A DNA stretch of 64,000 bases from Shimia marina. GTDB taxonomy: Bacteria > Pseudomonadota > Alphaproteobacteria > Rhodobacterales > Rhodobacteraceae. The DNA lies in assembly GCF_001458175.1 (NCBI RefSeq), contig NZ_CYPW01000032.1, forward strand, positions 88,826 through 152,825. Direction: 5' to 3'. The notes beneath the pieces were generated by a model, which was not told where the DNA came from, did no database searches, and saw only the letters and a program-made list of their open reading frames with translations. The position numbers and the translations under genes are program-made. Shown one piece after another: positions 53,311 to 62,387 of the stretch. Position 1 is the first letter of the stretch. Every line of letters begins with the position of its first letter.

Positions 53311-54078
53311 ATGGATGTGCTTTTGTTGGAATTACCGATCGCCCTATGGGCCTTATGCGGGTTTGTCGCGATTTTGGCAGGGGTTATCAAAGGCATGGTC
53401 GGTTTTGGCATGCCCATGGTTTTGATCTCTGGTTTGAGCTCATTTGTGTCTCCAGAGCTGGCTTTGGCCGGTTTGATTGTCCCCACATTGGTGACCAACG
53501 GTCTTCAGGCCCTGCGTCAGGGGCATGCTGCGGCATGGGAATCTGTCAAACGCTTTCGTCGCTTTCTCGTCGCGGGGGCAATAACATTGACGCTCAGCGC
53601 GCAATTCGTGCGGGTTTTGCCTGCGGAAGCGCTGCTTCTGTTGATTGGTGTGCCCGTCGCACTGTTTTCGCTGTTGCAGTTGTTGGGGCGTCCTGTCGTT
53701 ATTTCAAATCCAACCCCCAAGGGAGAGATTTTCGTTGGCGCGGTTGCCGGCAGTATTGGCGGCATGTCAGGGGTATGGGGACCACCGACAGTCACCTATC
53801 TCACGGCGCTGGGAACAGAGAAACATGAGCAAATTCGTGTCCAAGGTGTGATCTACGGCCTTGGGGCTGTTGTTCTCTTTGGGGCACATATTGCGTCTGG
53901 CGTGTTCACGTTCCAGACTGCGCCTTTGTCCATCGCAATGGTGGTGCCAGCGGTGCTGGGCATGTGGCTTGGCGGGCGTGTTGCGGATCGGATTGATCAA
54001 AAGCGCTTTAAACAGGCAACTTTAGCCGTTTTGCTTCTGGCATCCGCTAATTTGATCCGTCGTGGGTTGATGGGGTAA
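53311..54078 (+). CDS. TauE/SafE family transporter
   Basis: 255 residues, about seven to eight membrane helices. 'AGVIKGMVGFGMPMVLISGL' and 'GSIGGMSGVWGPPTVTYLTA' are the duplicated family motif. Known members export sulfite, sulfoacetate or other anions; the substrate here is not known. Divergent from mcd. Confidence 0.9.
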   Translation: MDVLLLELPIALWALCGFVAILAGVIKGMVGFGMPMVLISGLSSFVSPELALAGLIVPTLVTNGLQALRQGHAAAWESVKRFRRFLVAGAITLTLSAQFVRVLPAEALLLLIGVPVALFSLLQLLGRPVVISNPTPKGEIFVGAVAGSIGGMSGVWGPPTVTYLTALGTEKHEQIRVQGVIYGLGAVVLFGAHIASGVFTFQTAPLSIAMVVPAVLGMWLGGRVADRIDQKRFKQATLAVLLLASANLIRRGLMG

Positions 54079-54149
54079 CGACATGTTCTTGTCCGCGCCT
54101 GTGCGGGCGCTAGGGTGTTGATGTGAAAATGGTCGTGGAAAGCAGGTAA

Positions 54150-55244
54150 GTGTCTCAGTTTCAAACGCCCCTTCGCGTGGCTTCCGTCAGTCTCGCCATT
54201 CTCGCCACTATCGCAATTGGGTGGTTTTTAAATGCGGCCCAAGCTGTCCTGGTTCCTATCGTGTTGGGCGCGCTCCTTGCATTTTTGATGGATGGCATAT
54301 CGCGGGCGATGTCGCGTTTGCCCTTTTATTCCACCCTTATGCCGGAATGGCTGCGCATGACGCTGACAACGGTTGTGTTGTTTGTCGTACTCACAGGTTT
54401 GATCAGTTTCTTCGCACGCAATCTCGATCCGGTCGTGAGGGCCATGCCAGACTACGTTGCGAGCCTGTCGACAACAGTCTCTCAAGTGGCCGCGCGGTTT
54501 GATGTTGAATTTGAACTGACATGGCAGTCCGTCGATCGGCTTATTTTTGACAATATCGACTTGCAGCAATTGATCCGCCTGACGCTGAATTCCGTCAGTT
54601 ATTCCGCCGGATATCTGGCTTTGGTGTTCTTGTATGCGATTTTGTTTTTGATTGAGCGCGACAGTATCGCCAGCAAAGTGGCGGCCATCGTGCCCGATCC
54701 ACAGGGGCAAAAGTCGGTCTGGCGGACCATCGATTTGATCACAGAGCAGATTGGGACGTATTTTACGACCAAGACATTTATCAATGTTGTGCTTGGTGCT
54801 CTTTGTTGGGCGATTTTTGTCTTTTTTGGTGTGGAGTTTGCTGCGTTTTTTGCCGTTGTGACGGCGATATTCAATTACATCCCCTATGTTGGATCCTGGG
54901 TCGCAATGGGTTTGCCCATGTTGTTTGCTATAGGGGCATGGGGGCTTAACTTTGATGTGTTTTTGATGTTCTCGGCTCTTTGTATGGCTCAGTTTGGCGT
55001 CGGCTACTTCTGGGAGCCACGCCTTATGGGGCGCTCGATGAATCTCAGTCCCGTTGTTGTGATGATTTCTCTTGCGGCTTGGGCTGCTGTCTGGGGGCTC
55101 ATTGGCGCGATCCTCTCGGTGATACTCACCTCTGGGATCATGACAATCATGTCGTTCTTCCAAACCACACGACCGATTGCCATTTTGCTGACCAATAATG
55201 GTGAGGTTCCCACGCTGCGTCCGTCACGCGGCGATGAAAGATAG
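54150..55244 (+). CDS. AI-2E/PerM family transporter
   Basis: 364 residues, GTG start. Family features: N-terminal helices, a long periplasmic-type helical domain (about 90-145), 'RDSIASKVAAIVPDPQGQKS', 'FNYIPYVGSWVAMGLPMLFA', 'WEPRLMGRSMNLSPVVVMIS'. Members export autoinducer-2 in E. coli or act as Na+/H+ antiporters; the role is not predictable. 71 bases after the TauE gene. Confidence 0.92.
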   Translation: MSQFQTPLRVASVSLAILATIAIGWFLNAAQAVLVPIVLGALLAFLMDGISRAMSRLPFYSTLMPEWLRMTLTTVVLFVVLTGLISFFARNLDPVVRAMPDYVASLSTTVSQVAARFDVEFELTWQSVDRLIFDNIDLQQLIRLTLNSVSYSAGYLALVFLYAILFLIERDSIASKVAAIVPDPQGQKSVWRTIDLITEQIGTYFTTKTFINVVLGALCWAIFVFFGVEFAAFFAVVTAIFNYIPYVGSWVAMGLPMLFAIGAWGLNFDVFLMFSALCMAQFGVGYFWEPRLMGRSMNLSPVVVMISLAAWAAVWGLIGAILSVILTSGIMTIMSFFQTTRPIAILLTNNGEVPTLRPSRGDER

Positions 55245-55262
55245 TGGTCCGAGGCACTTGAA

Positions 55263-55772
55263 TTAGGACGCGTTGACCGCGTCGTACCAGGCGAGCAAGT
55301 CATCGATATTTGCAGGTACTTGAGTCGCCATACCGCCTGCAAACTCTTCAAACACCTCTGCATTGAGAGGGTTGGTGCCAGCAATCACTGTTGCGCCACT
55401 GTCGAGTGCCTCTGCAAGGAGATCGCGGAAACCACGGCCTTCTGCTTCTTGTTTGCCAAACTTGTTGAGCAAGAAAACATCATAGGGTTTGTTGAGTGTC
55501 TGAGACACTTCTGTGATGGCCGTGGCCATGGCGTCAGGATCAAGGCGGCAGCCACGCGCCTCTTTGCCCAAGTCTTGAGAAATGCGAATGACAGGCCCGT
55601 CTGGAAGCACCTGCACGTCCATATCACAGCGCTTGTCGGTATCGCAGCCTGTGTTGGTCTGCACGATACCACGTGTCTTGATATCTCGTTGTTCCAGCCG
55701 TGCTGCCAACTCTGAAAGCAGCAAGTCAAGTTCACCGCGCCGGTGAGCCATGGTGTAAGCAATTTTCATCAT
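55263..55772 (-). CDS. DUF2478 family protein
   Basis: 169 residues. 'KIAYTMAHRRGELDLLLSEL' start and 'VFLLNKFGKQEAEGRGFRDL' middle match DUF2478, a P-loop-like family often found with molybdate or nitrogenase-related genes, although no intact Walker A is visible here. A conserved Cys pair ('TGCDTDKRCDMDV') may bind metal. Convergent with the PerM gene. Confidence 0.8.
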   Translation of the reverse strand: MMKIAYTMAHRRGELDLLLSELAARLEQRDIKTRGIVQTNTGCDTDKRCDMDVQVLPDGPVIRISQDLGKEARGCRLDPDAMATAITEVSQTLNKPYDVFLLNKFGKQEAEGRGFRDLLAEALDSGATVIAGTNPLNAEVFEEFAGGMATQVPANIDDLLAWYDAVNAS

Positions 55773-55829
55773 GAGCAAAGGATAAGGGGCGTTTGGACGA
55801 TTTCAAGCTGCGATACTTTGAAAGCGTGT

Positions 55830-56282
55830 TTATTCAATGGAGCGCGGGAGCAATCGGCTGATCAGGGAAACAAGAAAGGCCGTTGAGATGCCAAAGCAGA
55901 GGATGCCCGTCACGCCGCCAAAGGCTCCAAAGACCCGAAACTCTACAGGTAAAACAACATCGCCGTAGCCCACTGTCGTGTATGTCACCAATGAGAAATA
56001 CAGCGCGTTATAGAGGTAATCAAAGGCGCCCATGTGGATGAGAACATAGGCCCAGAGCCATACCTGAATGGTGTGAGAGCTCACAATCATGGCAAAGGCT
56101 GCACCGGTCAGAAGGGCAGTGCGCATGAACCGAGTGCGCCGTTCGACCCAGTCGCCCATCTTTGCCAAGGCTTCTACCATGATTGCCAAAAAACCGACGT
56201 GAATGATCGCACAAACGCTCAAGACAATCGTGCCCCAAATCAGCTGATGATGTTGGCTAATAAAGAGGTTTTCAGGTGTCAT
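55830..56282 (-). CDS. Small potassium-channel-like protein
   Basis: 150 residues with four hydrophobic segments; the last two flank the pore. The selectivity filter 'TYTTVGYGD' (residues about 97-105) is intact, so K+ conduction is expected. No RCK or other gating domain. Ion_trans_2-type. Confidence 0.9.
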   Translation of the reverse strand: MTPENLFISQHHQLIWGTIVLSVCAIIHVGFLAIMVEALAKMGDWVERRTRFMRTALLTGAAFAMIVSSHTIQVWLWAYVLIHMGAFDYLYNALYFSLVTYTTVGYGDVVLPVEFRVFGAFGGVTGILCFGISTAFLVSLISRLLPRSIE

Positions 56283-56364
56283 TACAGGCTTTCTGGGTGT
56301 GGGGAGAACGCTGACATGCTCTTAAAGAGCTGGCAAGTATGTGCACCCTGTGACGTTAAGGCGC

Positions 56365-56742
56365 TTACATCGTTTCAACGCAGTGGCGCCGGAAGGCGCG
56401 TTTGAGCATGTCGAGCTCGGCGCGTAGCAAGTCAATTTCCGCCCGCAGGTCATCTGCCAAGGCTTCTCCCGCGATGAAGCTTACAGCGTCCAGCCGATCA
56501 CCTGTGGTGCGATCTGTGATAACGATGGTTTGCACCCCATCAGACAGGCTTTCGCTGGGGATCGGAAATTTTAATTGCCACGTGTTGGCGGCCTCAGCCG
56601 GTTGAACAGAGCCCCCTTCAACGGCTTCTCCAAGATAGGTTACCTCGATCTCAGGCGTGGGGCCGGAGTCCCCCGTGTAGGTAAGGGCGCCTTCCCACAT
56701 GCCTTCAAAGAGACGGATTTTTGTCAGCGTCAATGCTCTCAT
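56365..56742 (-). CDS. Conserved hypothetical protein
   Basis: 125 residues. A beta-rich first half ('LTLTKIRLFEGMWEGALTYT') and a C-terminal coiled coil ('ADDLRAEIDLLRAELDMLKR'). No signal peptide and no family name that I recognise. Follows the DUF6478 gene on the same strand by 23 bases, so probably one operon. Confidence 0.7.
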   Translation of the reverse strand: MRALTLTKIRLFEGMWEGALTYTGDSGPTPEIEVTYLGEAVEGGSVQPAEAANTWQLKFPIPSESLSDGVQTIVITDRTTGDRLDAVSFIAGEALADDLRAEIDLLRAELDMLKRAFRRHCVETM

Positions 56743-56765
56743 GGTGTGCCCCTTTCAGGCTAAAG

Positions 56766-57536
56766 TCAGAAATCGGCGCGGAGCCGGCGCGAAAATGTCA
56801 CATCGCGGAGCACGATTTGGTTCATCTCTGGGCCTTCGAAGATGAGATCAATCCACATCTTCTCGACACGCTTTTCATTGAGATTTGAGTAAGCCAGATC
56901 AAATTCGACACGTATATCTTCGGCCTTAAGCGGCAGTTCGCGCACGATTTGCTCCGTGTTTGGGCCATGACGTATGTTCAGGCGTGCAAAAATTTCGAGT
57001 GGTTTTTCCATTTCTACAATCGTGTCCATGCGTACCACATGATCGCGACGCAGGCCCGATACGGCCTCTGGCGGCATGTCGACCACGAGCGACAGAAAAG
57101 AGCCGTCAAATCTAAAAACATCCATGCGCAATCCAAAAGGCGCGAGATCCTTTTCACGGTGATTGCGCAATTGGCGCAGAGTGAGTTCGGAAATGCGGCA
57201 GTCGTGAAACAAGGTCACTTCGTCGCCCAGCATTTCTTTATTCTCTACGGCCGCTCGGCCCTTGGTTGGAATCGGTTCGCGCCACAGTTCCGGACGCCAT
57301 GACCAGTCTGTGCCATGCGGCTTTGGAAAGGCGTTGGAGCCAATGATCGGAAGAGCCAAGCGGCTTTCTGCAACCGAAATGACGGTATCGAGATGTTGGC
57401 GCAGAGCGCGTGCGCGGCGGCGCTGGTTTCGCAGGGTCGCCAGATCTTGTTTCGCAGCGTTTCTCGCGTTGCGGGCCCAGAACCGGGATACTCCCGTTTG
57501 CAAAGCGTATTGAAAAAAGCGTGTGCTCAGTGCCAT
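56766..57536 (-). CDS. DUF6478 family protein
   Basis: 256 residues from the ATG at 57536. 'NQRRRARALRQHLDTVISVA', 'GTDWSWRPELWREPI' and 'EVTLFHDCRISELTLRQLRN' fit the Rhodobacteraceae DUF6478 family as I remember it; the fold is beta-rich and carbohydrate-binding-like in its middle. Function unknown. Confidence 0.75.
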   Translation of the reverse strand: MALSTRFFQYALQTGVSRFWARNARNAAKQDLATLRNQRRRARALRQHLDTVISVAESRLALPIIGSNAFPKPHGTDWSWRPELWREPIPTKGRAAVENKEMLGDEVTLFHDCRISELTLRQLRNHREKDLAPFGLRMDVFRFDGSFLSLVVDMPPEAVSGLRRDHVVRMDTIVEMEKPLEIFARLNIRHGPNTEQIVRELPLKAEDIRVEFDLAYSNLNEKRVEKMWIDLIFEGPEMNQIVLRDVTFSRRLRADF

Positions 57537-57833
57537 TGCGCTCAAGTTATCCTGCTTAGTGTTTCTGGTTGCGGAATTGTTCGCTCACAGCTTTAGAAAT
57601 ATTTACCTAATTGGTTGCGATGAGACAAACGCACTTTTGTGCTGACATAAACCATCTGTTGCACAACTTTAAAGTCGGCCATTGCCTTGGGATACTCTAT
57701 GTGATGCGGAGACAACAGCCTGCCACGGTGGAAAATCCTCTGTTTCCCCTCCGCGATGCACGCCTGTTTGATTGCATTTCCTGACGCAGCGTCCTATTTC
57801 ACTTCTGATTGGAAGCCAGAGGACCCTGATCAC
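57537..57833. other. Divergent promoter region, accD leader
   Basis: 297 AT-rich bases. No gene seen; reading frames that run into accD from upstream lack a ribosome site. It must carry both promoters, but no clear -35/-10 pair stands out. Confidence 0.35.
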
Positions 57834-58769
57834 ATGAACTGGATCACAAATTACGTCCGTCCGCGGATCAACTCGATCTTTTCGCGCCGTGAGGTGCCGG
57901 ACAACCTGTGGACCAAATGTGACGAATGTGGAACCATGCTGTTTCACCGCGAGCTGAAGGGCAATCAGAACGTCTGTACGCAATGTGGTCATCACATGGC
58001 CATCACGGCGCGGGATCGGTTTGAGGCCTTGTTTGACGGTGGTGTGTTTGTCGAAGTTGCAGTGCCCGAGCCAGTGGCCGATCCACTGCAGTTTAAGGAT
58101 CAGAAAAAATATCCTGAACGCATGAAGGCGGCTCAGAAAAAGACCAGCGAAAAAGAAGCCATGTTGGTGGCGGAAGGTGAGATAGGGCGCTCCCCGATTG
58201 TCGCAGCCTGTCAGGATTTCTCTTTTATGGGGGGCTCCATGGGCATGTATGTCGGCAATGCGATTATCGCAGCGGCCGAACGTGCGGTTGCGTTGAAGCG
58301 GCCTTTGGTGCTGTTTTCTGCGGCTGGCGGCGCACGCATGCAGGAAGGCATCCTCTCGCTGATGCAAATGCCGCGCACGACGGTGGCTGTGCAGATGCTG
58401 AAAGAGGCTGGCTTGCCGTATATCGTTGTGCTGACCCATCCAACAACAGGTGGTGTGACCGCGTCTTACGCCATGCTGGGCGATGTGCAGATCTCCGAAC
58501 CAAACGCTCTGATCTGTTTTGCGGGCCCGCGTGTGATCCAACAAACCATTGGTGAGCAATTGCCTGAGGGATTCCAGCGTGCGGAGTATCTTCTGGATCA
58601 TGGGATGTTGGACCGCGTGACCAAGCGAACCGAACTCAAGGAAGAGCTGGTCACCATTATCCGGATGCTGATGTCTATGCCACCCGCCGTCAAAGGCGAT
58701 TTGCCTGCGCCGGTCGCGGAAGATGACGCTTCTGAAGAGGGAAAAGCCGCAGGCGACGCTGACACATAA
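57834..58769 (+). CDS. accD: Acetyl-CoA carboxylase carboxyltransferase subunit beta
   Basis: 311 residues from the ATG at 57834 (AGAGGA ahead). With AccA it moves CO2 from biotin to acetyl-CoA to make malonyl-CoA. N-terminal zinc ribbon with 'CDECG' and 'CTQCGHH', then the crotonase-like core 'LFSAAGGARMQEGILSLMQM' and 'THPTTGGVTASYAMLGDV'. The last 35 residues are acidic and disordered. A terminator separates it from folC. Confidence 0.96.
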   Translation: MNWITNYVRPRINSIFSRREVPDNLWTKCDECGTMLFHRELKGNQNVCTQCGHHMAITARDRFEALFDGGVFVEVAVPEPVADPLQFKDQKKYPERMKAAQKKTSEKEAMLVAEGEIGRSPIVAACQDFSFMGGSMGMYVGNAIIAAAERAVALKRPLVLFSAAGGARMQEGILSLMQMPRTTVAVQMLKEAGLPYIVVLTHPTTGGVTASYAMLGDVQISEPNALICFAGPRVIQQTIGEQLPEGFQRAEYLLDHGMLDRVTKRTELKEELVTIIRMLMSMPPAVKGDLPAPVAEDDASEEGKAAGDADT

Positions 58770-58791
58770 GGCCGTAAGGGCGTAAAGTTTT

Positions 58792-58832
58792 GCGGGCTCC
58801 TGGTTGTTTGACCGGGAGCCCGCTTTGTTTTA
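58792..58832 (+). terminator. Rho-independent terminator after accD
   Basis: Nine-base arms (58792-58800 and 58815-58823) extended inward by GGT/ACC and a G-U pair, followed by a T-rich run. Confidence 0.85.
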
Positions 58833-58860
58833 GGGCGGGCCAGCTGAAAGGGAGCCACAT

Positions 58861-60141
58861 ATGACCCAAGTCGACACCACATCAGATGCCATTCTCGCTC
58901 GGATGCTGGCTTTGCATCCGAAGATCATCGATCTGACGCTGGATCGCATGTGGCGGTTGCTTAAGGTGCTTGGGAATCCACAGGAACAGCTGCCTGCCGT
59001 GGTGCATCTGGCTGGGACAAACGGCAAGGGCAGTACACAGGCGATGATCCGGGCCGGTTTGGAAGGGGCGGGGCACAGTGTGCATGCCTATACCAGCCCG
59101 CATCTCGCGCGCTTTCATGAGCGTATCCGTCTGGCCGGGTCTTTGATCGACGAGGCCTATCTGACCGAAGTGTTGGACGAATGCTGGGAAGCCAATCAGC
59201 GTGAAAATATAACGTATTTTGAAATCACGACCTGCGCTGCCTTGCTGGCTTTTGCCAGGGTGAAGGCCGATTTTACGCTGCTTGAAGTGGGACTCGGAGG
59301 CAGGTTGGATGCCACCAACGTGATTGAGGATCCAAAGATCACTGTCATCACGCCGATTTCCATCGATCATGAGCAGTTCCTGGGCAATACGCTGACCAAG
59401 ATCGCCGGAGAGAAGGCGGGTATTATCAAGCGCGGTGTCCCAGTTGTGGTTGGGCCACAACCAGACGAGGCCATGGAAGTGATTGAAGCCACGGCCGCGC
59501 GTTTGGGGGCACCGGTTTTGGCTTATGGTCAGCACTGGCATGTCTACGAAGAACATGGGCGTCTGGTGTTTCAGGATGAGACAGGCCTTTTGGATCTGCC
59601 GCTGCCTGCTTTGCCCGGCGCACATCAAATTCAAAACGCAGGCGCGGCGCTTGCAGCACTTCGTTATCTAGGCTGCGATGCTGAGGCCTGTGAAGCCGCG
59701 ATGCGGGAGGTTACATGGCCTGCGCGCATGCAGCGGCTTAAACAGGGGCCGCTTGTAGAAAACGCGTCAGAGGCAGAGCTTTGGCTGGATGGCGGACACA
59801 ATCCTGCCGCAGGGGAAGCGATTGCCGCGTTGATCCGCACGATGCCGAAGCGGCCCACACATTTGATTTGTGGGATGCTGAACACGAAGGATGTGTCAGG
59901 TTATTTGAACCCGCTTGCAGAGGTGGCAGAGAGTTTGCATGCTGTCTCCATTCCGGGCGAGGCCAATACGCTGACCGCTGAAGAAACGGCCGGCCATGCC
60001 AAAGAGGCAGGGTTTGAAGCGCATGTTGCGCAGAGCGTGGCAGCGGCGCAGGCTGATATTCTGAAGCGTGATCCTAAGGCACGTGTTCTGATTTGCGGGT
60101 CGCTCTATCTGGCGGGCAACATTCTACGTGAGCATGGTTAG
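58861..60141 (+). CDS. folC: Bifunctional folylpolyglutamate synthase/dihydrofolate synthase
   Basis: 426 residues. Adds glutamate to dihydropteroate and polyglutamates to folate. P-loop 'HLAGTNGKGSTQAMIRAGLE' near 50-69, 'TSPHLARFHERIRLAG' and 'TLLEVGLGGRLDATNVI' are FolC signatures; the Mur ligase C-terminal domain begins near 295 ('LDGGHNPAAGEAI'). AAAGGGAG before the ATG. Second folate gene of the window, but not linked to folK. Confidence 0.96.
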   Translation: MTQVDTTSDAILARMLALHPKIIDLTLDRMWRLLKVLGNPQEQLPAVVHLAGTNGKGSTQAMIRAGLEGAGHSVHAYTSPHLARFHERIRLAGSLIDEAYLTEVLDECWEANQRENITYFEITTCAALLAFARVKADFTLLEVGLGGRLDATNVIEDPKITVITPISIDHEQFLGNTLTKIAGEKAGIIKRGVPVVVGPQPDEAMEVIEATAARLGAPVLAYGQHWHVYEEHGRLVFQDETGLLDLPLPALPGAHQIQNAGAALAALRYLGCDAEACEAAMREVTWPARMQRLKQGPLVENASEAELWLDGGHNPAAGEAIAALIRTMPKRPTHLICGMLNTKDVSGYLNPLAEVAESLHAVSIPGEANTLTAEETAGHAKEAGFEAHVAQSVAAAQADILKRDPKARVLICGSLYLAGNILREHG

Positions 60142-60206
60142 CGGGCAAACTTCAGGCGATGATAACGCCTGTTAAGCAGATCATGACAGTTTTCCGAATC
60201 GCTCTG

Positions 60207-60236
60207 TTGACTGATTCGAATCAGCGGCTCTATAGT
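60207..60236 (+). promoter_or_regulatory. Near-consensus sigma-70 promoter
   Basis: TTGACT (60207-60212), an 18-base spacer and TATAGT (60231-60236): five of six matches in each hexamer. The next supported gene begins about 300 bases further on, past a hairpin. Confidence 0.6.
60211..60224. promoter_or_regulatory. Perfect 14-bp palindrome overlapping the -35 region
   Basis: CTGATTCGAATCAG reads the same on both strands. It covers the end of the -35 hexamer and most of the spacer, where a bound dimer would block RNA polymerase. The protein is unknown. Confidence 0.55.
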
Positions 60237-60242
60237 TGATCC

Positions 60243-60333
60243 AACGCCCGATGCGCCTTTATTTTAGGGGGGCTGCGGGATCAGGGGACAGGCAGGCAGA
60301 AAAATGGGGGGCAGGGTGCCCCCCTTATAATTT
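60243..60333 (+). ncRNA. Candidate small RNA of about 90 nt
   Basis: Inferred from a promoter at 60207-60236 and a hairpin (arms 60306-60312 and 60318-60324, seven G/C pairs) followed by the T-rich TTATAATTT. The body is purine-rich with repeated GGGG and CAGG. No start codon with a ribosome site is seen inside. No known RNA family is recognised. Confidence 0.4.
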
Positions 60334-60546
60334 CTGGCACGCGCTTTTGGCGATGGCGTTGGCAGGTTGAGCAATGCGTTGAAACTGACCGAAGTTATGG
60401 CGGCTGTGGTCAAACGGGATCAAAAACTGATCGCTCTTAACTATTTCGTTTTAAGAACGGGCCAAAAAACTTTGGTATTTGTCCGTTACCCTTAAAAATA
60501 TATTGCCTCGCATCGCATAAGGCGCCTGTGAGGAAAGCGTAGACGC

Positions 60547-60876
60547 ATGTGGAGTGCGAGTTTGGTTGACGAGTCAGGATTTGAGCAGTTCAGACCCAAA
60601 GTGCATGGGGTGTCCGTTCTCCTCAATGGTAGACCTTTGACGCTCCAGACAAAATCCAATTTGGCGGCGGCTCTTTTGGGAGTTGGTGTGACCCCATTTT
60701 GCCGAAATGCTTCATGTGATGAGTTTCGCGCCCCGTTTTGCATGACGGGCCACTGCTATGATTGTCGTGTTTTGATCAATGGGGTGGAACGGCGCGCCTG
60801 CTGTGAGAGTGTGCGAGAAGGCATGCGGATTGAGCTGGCATTTGGGCAAAGTGGGGACCCAAGTGACGCAATTTGA
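60547..60876 (+). CDS. (2Fe-2S) ferredoxin-type subunit, HcnA/opine-oxidase-gamma-like
   Basis: 109 residues, ATG at 60547 with a GAGGAAAG ahead. The Fer2_4 pattern 'APFCMTGHCYDCRVLINGVE' (Cys spacing C-x4-C-x2-C, last ligand in 'RRACCE') binds one [2Fe-2S] cluster. In HcnA, SoxA and opine or hydroxyproline dehydrogenases this small subunit partners an FAD protein, which is the next gene with a 14-base overlap. Confidence 0.85.
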   Translation: MWSASLVDESGFEQFRPKVHGVSVLLNGRPLTLQTKSNLAAALLGVGVTPFCRNASCDEFRAPFCMTGHCYDCRVLINGVERRACCESVREGMRIELAFGQSGDPSDAI

Positions 60877-62266
60877 TCTCGTGATTGTTGGCGGTGGAGC
60901 TGCGGGTCAAAGCGCTGCCTTGGAAGCTGTGACGCGAGGACTGAGCGTCGCCTTGTTGGTTGATCCAATGTTGGCGGAGAACCAGAGGCTCTACACCGAA
61001 GCGCTGCACAGCCCCTTTGAGGCGGACAGAGAACGGTATGACGCGTCGCAGGATCAGAGTGCGATCGCCAGGCTTCAGGATCGGCAAGTATATGTGGTGC
61101 CAGATGCGCAGTTGCGATCTGTCTCGGGCAATCTTGTTGGATATGATGCAAACGGTATGCGTGAGACACTACGTGCCGCTCATGTTCTATTGGAAACGGG
61201 TTTGATGGAGCGTCCGATGCCTTTGCCGGGCTGGACTTTGCCGGGCGTTATGACGATCGGAGCAGCACTGAGGCTGATGCAGCACGGCGGGCTTGCTGCA
61301 AAGGATGCCGTCTTGGTTGGGAGCGGCTTGCCGCTCTACTCTATGGCTGTGAGCCTTTTGCGGTTAGGATACCCGCCGGTGGCACTGGTAGAAACGCAAA
61401 CTGCGTCTGATCTTTGGGGCGCATTGAAAAAGAATGTGGGAAGCGTGATTGCGGCGCATCGGCCAGCGCGCCGCATGATCCAAATGCTGATCGAAATTCG
61501 GAATGCAGGTGTGCCGCGATATGTTGGGGCGCATGACATTTCGCTTCTGGGGGACAGGGCGGTTGAGAGTGTACATTTTCGGCATGGGCGAAAATTGAGA
61601 GATATGCCCTGCACCAATGTGCTTTTGCACCACGGCGTCGTGAAGGATGTCAGCGTTTCTTCCGCAAGCGGGCTGACGCCAGATTGGAGCGCGGCAGAGC
61701 AGAGCTTTGATCTGAAGTCGGATGCATGGGGGCGTACTGTCGCCCCCAATATATGGCTGGTGGCTGGTGATTGTGTTCCGATCGGTATTCCTGCGCTACA
61801 GGACGCGGGGCGTGTTGCCGCGCTGACTATCGGATATGAACTCAGGAAGGTTTCAAAGTCCGTCCGAGATCGCGCTGCCATCGAGATGCGTTTAGCGCTT
61901 GCCTCTCATGGTCGGGCGACCGGCTTTGTAGATCAGGTTTTCCCGCCTTATCCTGCGGCGCTGAAGCCGCAGGATGGTGTCACAGTCTGTCGGTGCACGG
62001 GCGTCAAAGCTGCGAAAATTCGTCAGGCAGCAGCCTTGGGGGCTAGGACGATGTCAGACGTGCGCGCCTTTTCTTCGGCTGGCGACGGTTCTTGTGGGGG
62101 GGCAATGTGTGCTGCGGTCGTCGCACAAACGCTTGCGGAATTCTCACGTCAATCTGTGGAAGATGTCGGGAGCTTCACGCCGCAAACCGCTCCGGGATTG
62201 CAGCCTGTCGTCACGTTGCCGTATGATCTGAATATGGTGCTGCCCGGTGGCGGAAATGATGATTGA
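60863..62266 (+). CDS. FAD/NAD(P)-binding oxidoreductase subunit with BFD-like [2Fe-2S] domain, HcnB-like
   Basis: 467 residues from a GTG at 60863, inside the end of the ferredoxin gene. The Rossmann motif 'FDLVIVGGGAAGQSAALEAV' opens the protein. A second nucleotide motif lies at 'DAVLVGSGLPLYSMAVSLLR', and a C-terminal bacterioferritin-associated-ferredoxin-like domain has 'VCRCTGV' and 'GDGSCGGAMC' (four cysteines). This is the beta/alpha subunit type of opine, D-hydroxyproline or glycine-oxidising complexes. The DadA-like catalytic subunit (HcnC) is not adjacent, so the substrate is unknown. Confidence 0.85.
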   Translation: MTQFDLVIVGGGAAGQSAALEAVTRGLSVALLVDPMLAENQRLYTEALHSPFEADRERYDASQDQSAIARLQDRQVYVVPDAQLRSVSGNLVGYDANGMRETLRAAHVLLETGLMERPMPLPGWTLPGVMTIGAALRLMQHGGLAAKDAVLVGSGLPLYSMAVSLLRLGYPPVALVETQTASDLWGALKKNVGSVIAAHRPARRMIQMLIEIRNAGVPRYVGAHDISLLGDRAVESVHFRHGRKLRDMPCTNVLLHHGVVKDVSVSSASGLTPDWSAAEQSFDLKSDAWGRTVAPNIWLVAGDCVPIGIPALQDAGRVAALTIGYELRKVSKSVRDRAAIEMRLALASHGRATGFVDQVFPPYPAALKPQDGVTVCRCTGVKAAKIRQAAALGARTMSDVRAFSSAGDGSCGGAMCAAVVAQTLAEFSRQSVEDVGSFTPQTAPGLQPVVTLPYDLNMVLPGGGNDD

Positions 62267-62387
62267 ACCATGGCACGTCTTGAGAGATTGTGTGGCTTAA
62301 GGTGTTGCATGATGGGGGGCTGCCAGCTTCTCAAGAGGCCAAAGTATGGCGTGATGCCTGACTGATCATTCGCGATGGGAATTTTTC

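Larger units (their letters stand above)
60142..60546. other. Intergenic region with promoter, palindrome, hairpin; candidate small RNA
   Basis: 405 bases with no protein-coding frame that I can support. It holds the strongest promoter-like pair I found in the window, a 14-base palindrome inside it, and a terminator-like hairpin about 70 bases downstream (described separately). The rest (60335-60546) is more AT-rich and presumably carries the promoter of the next gene. Confidence 0.5.
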
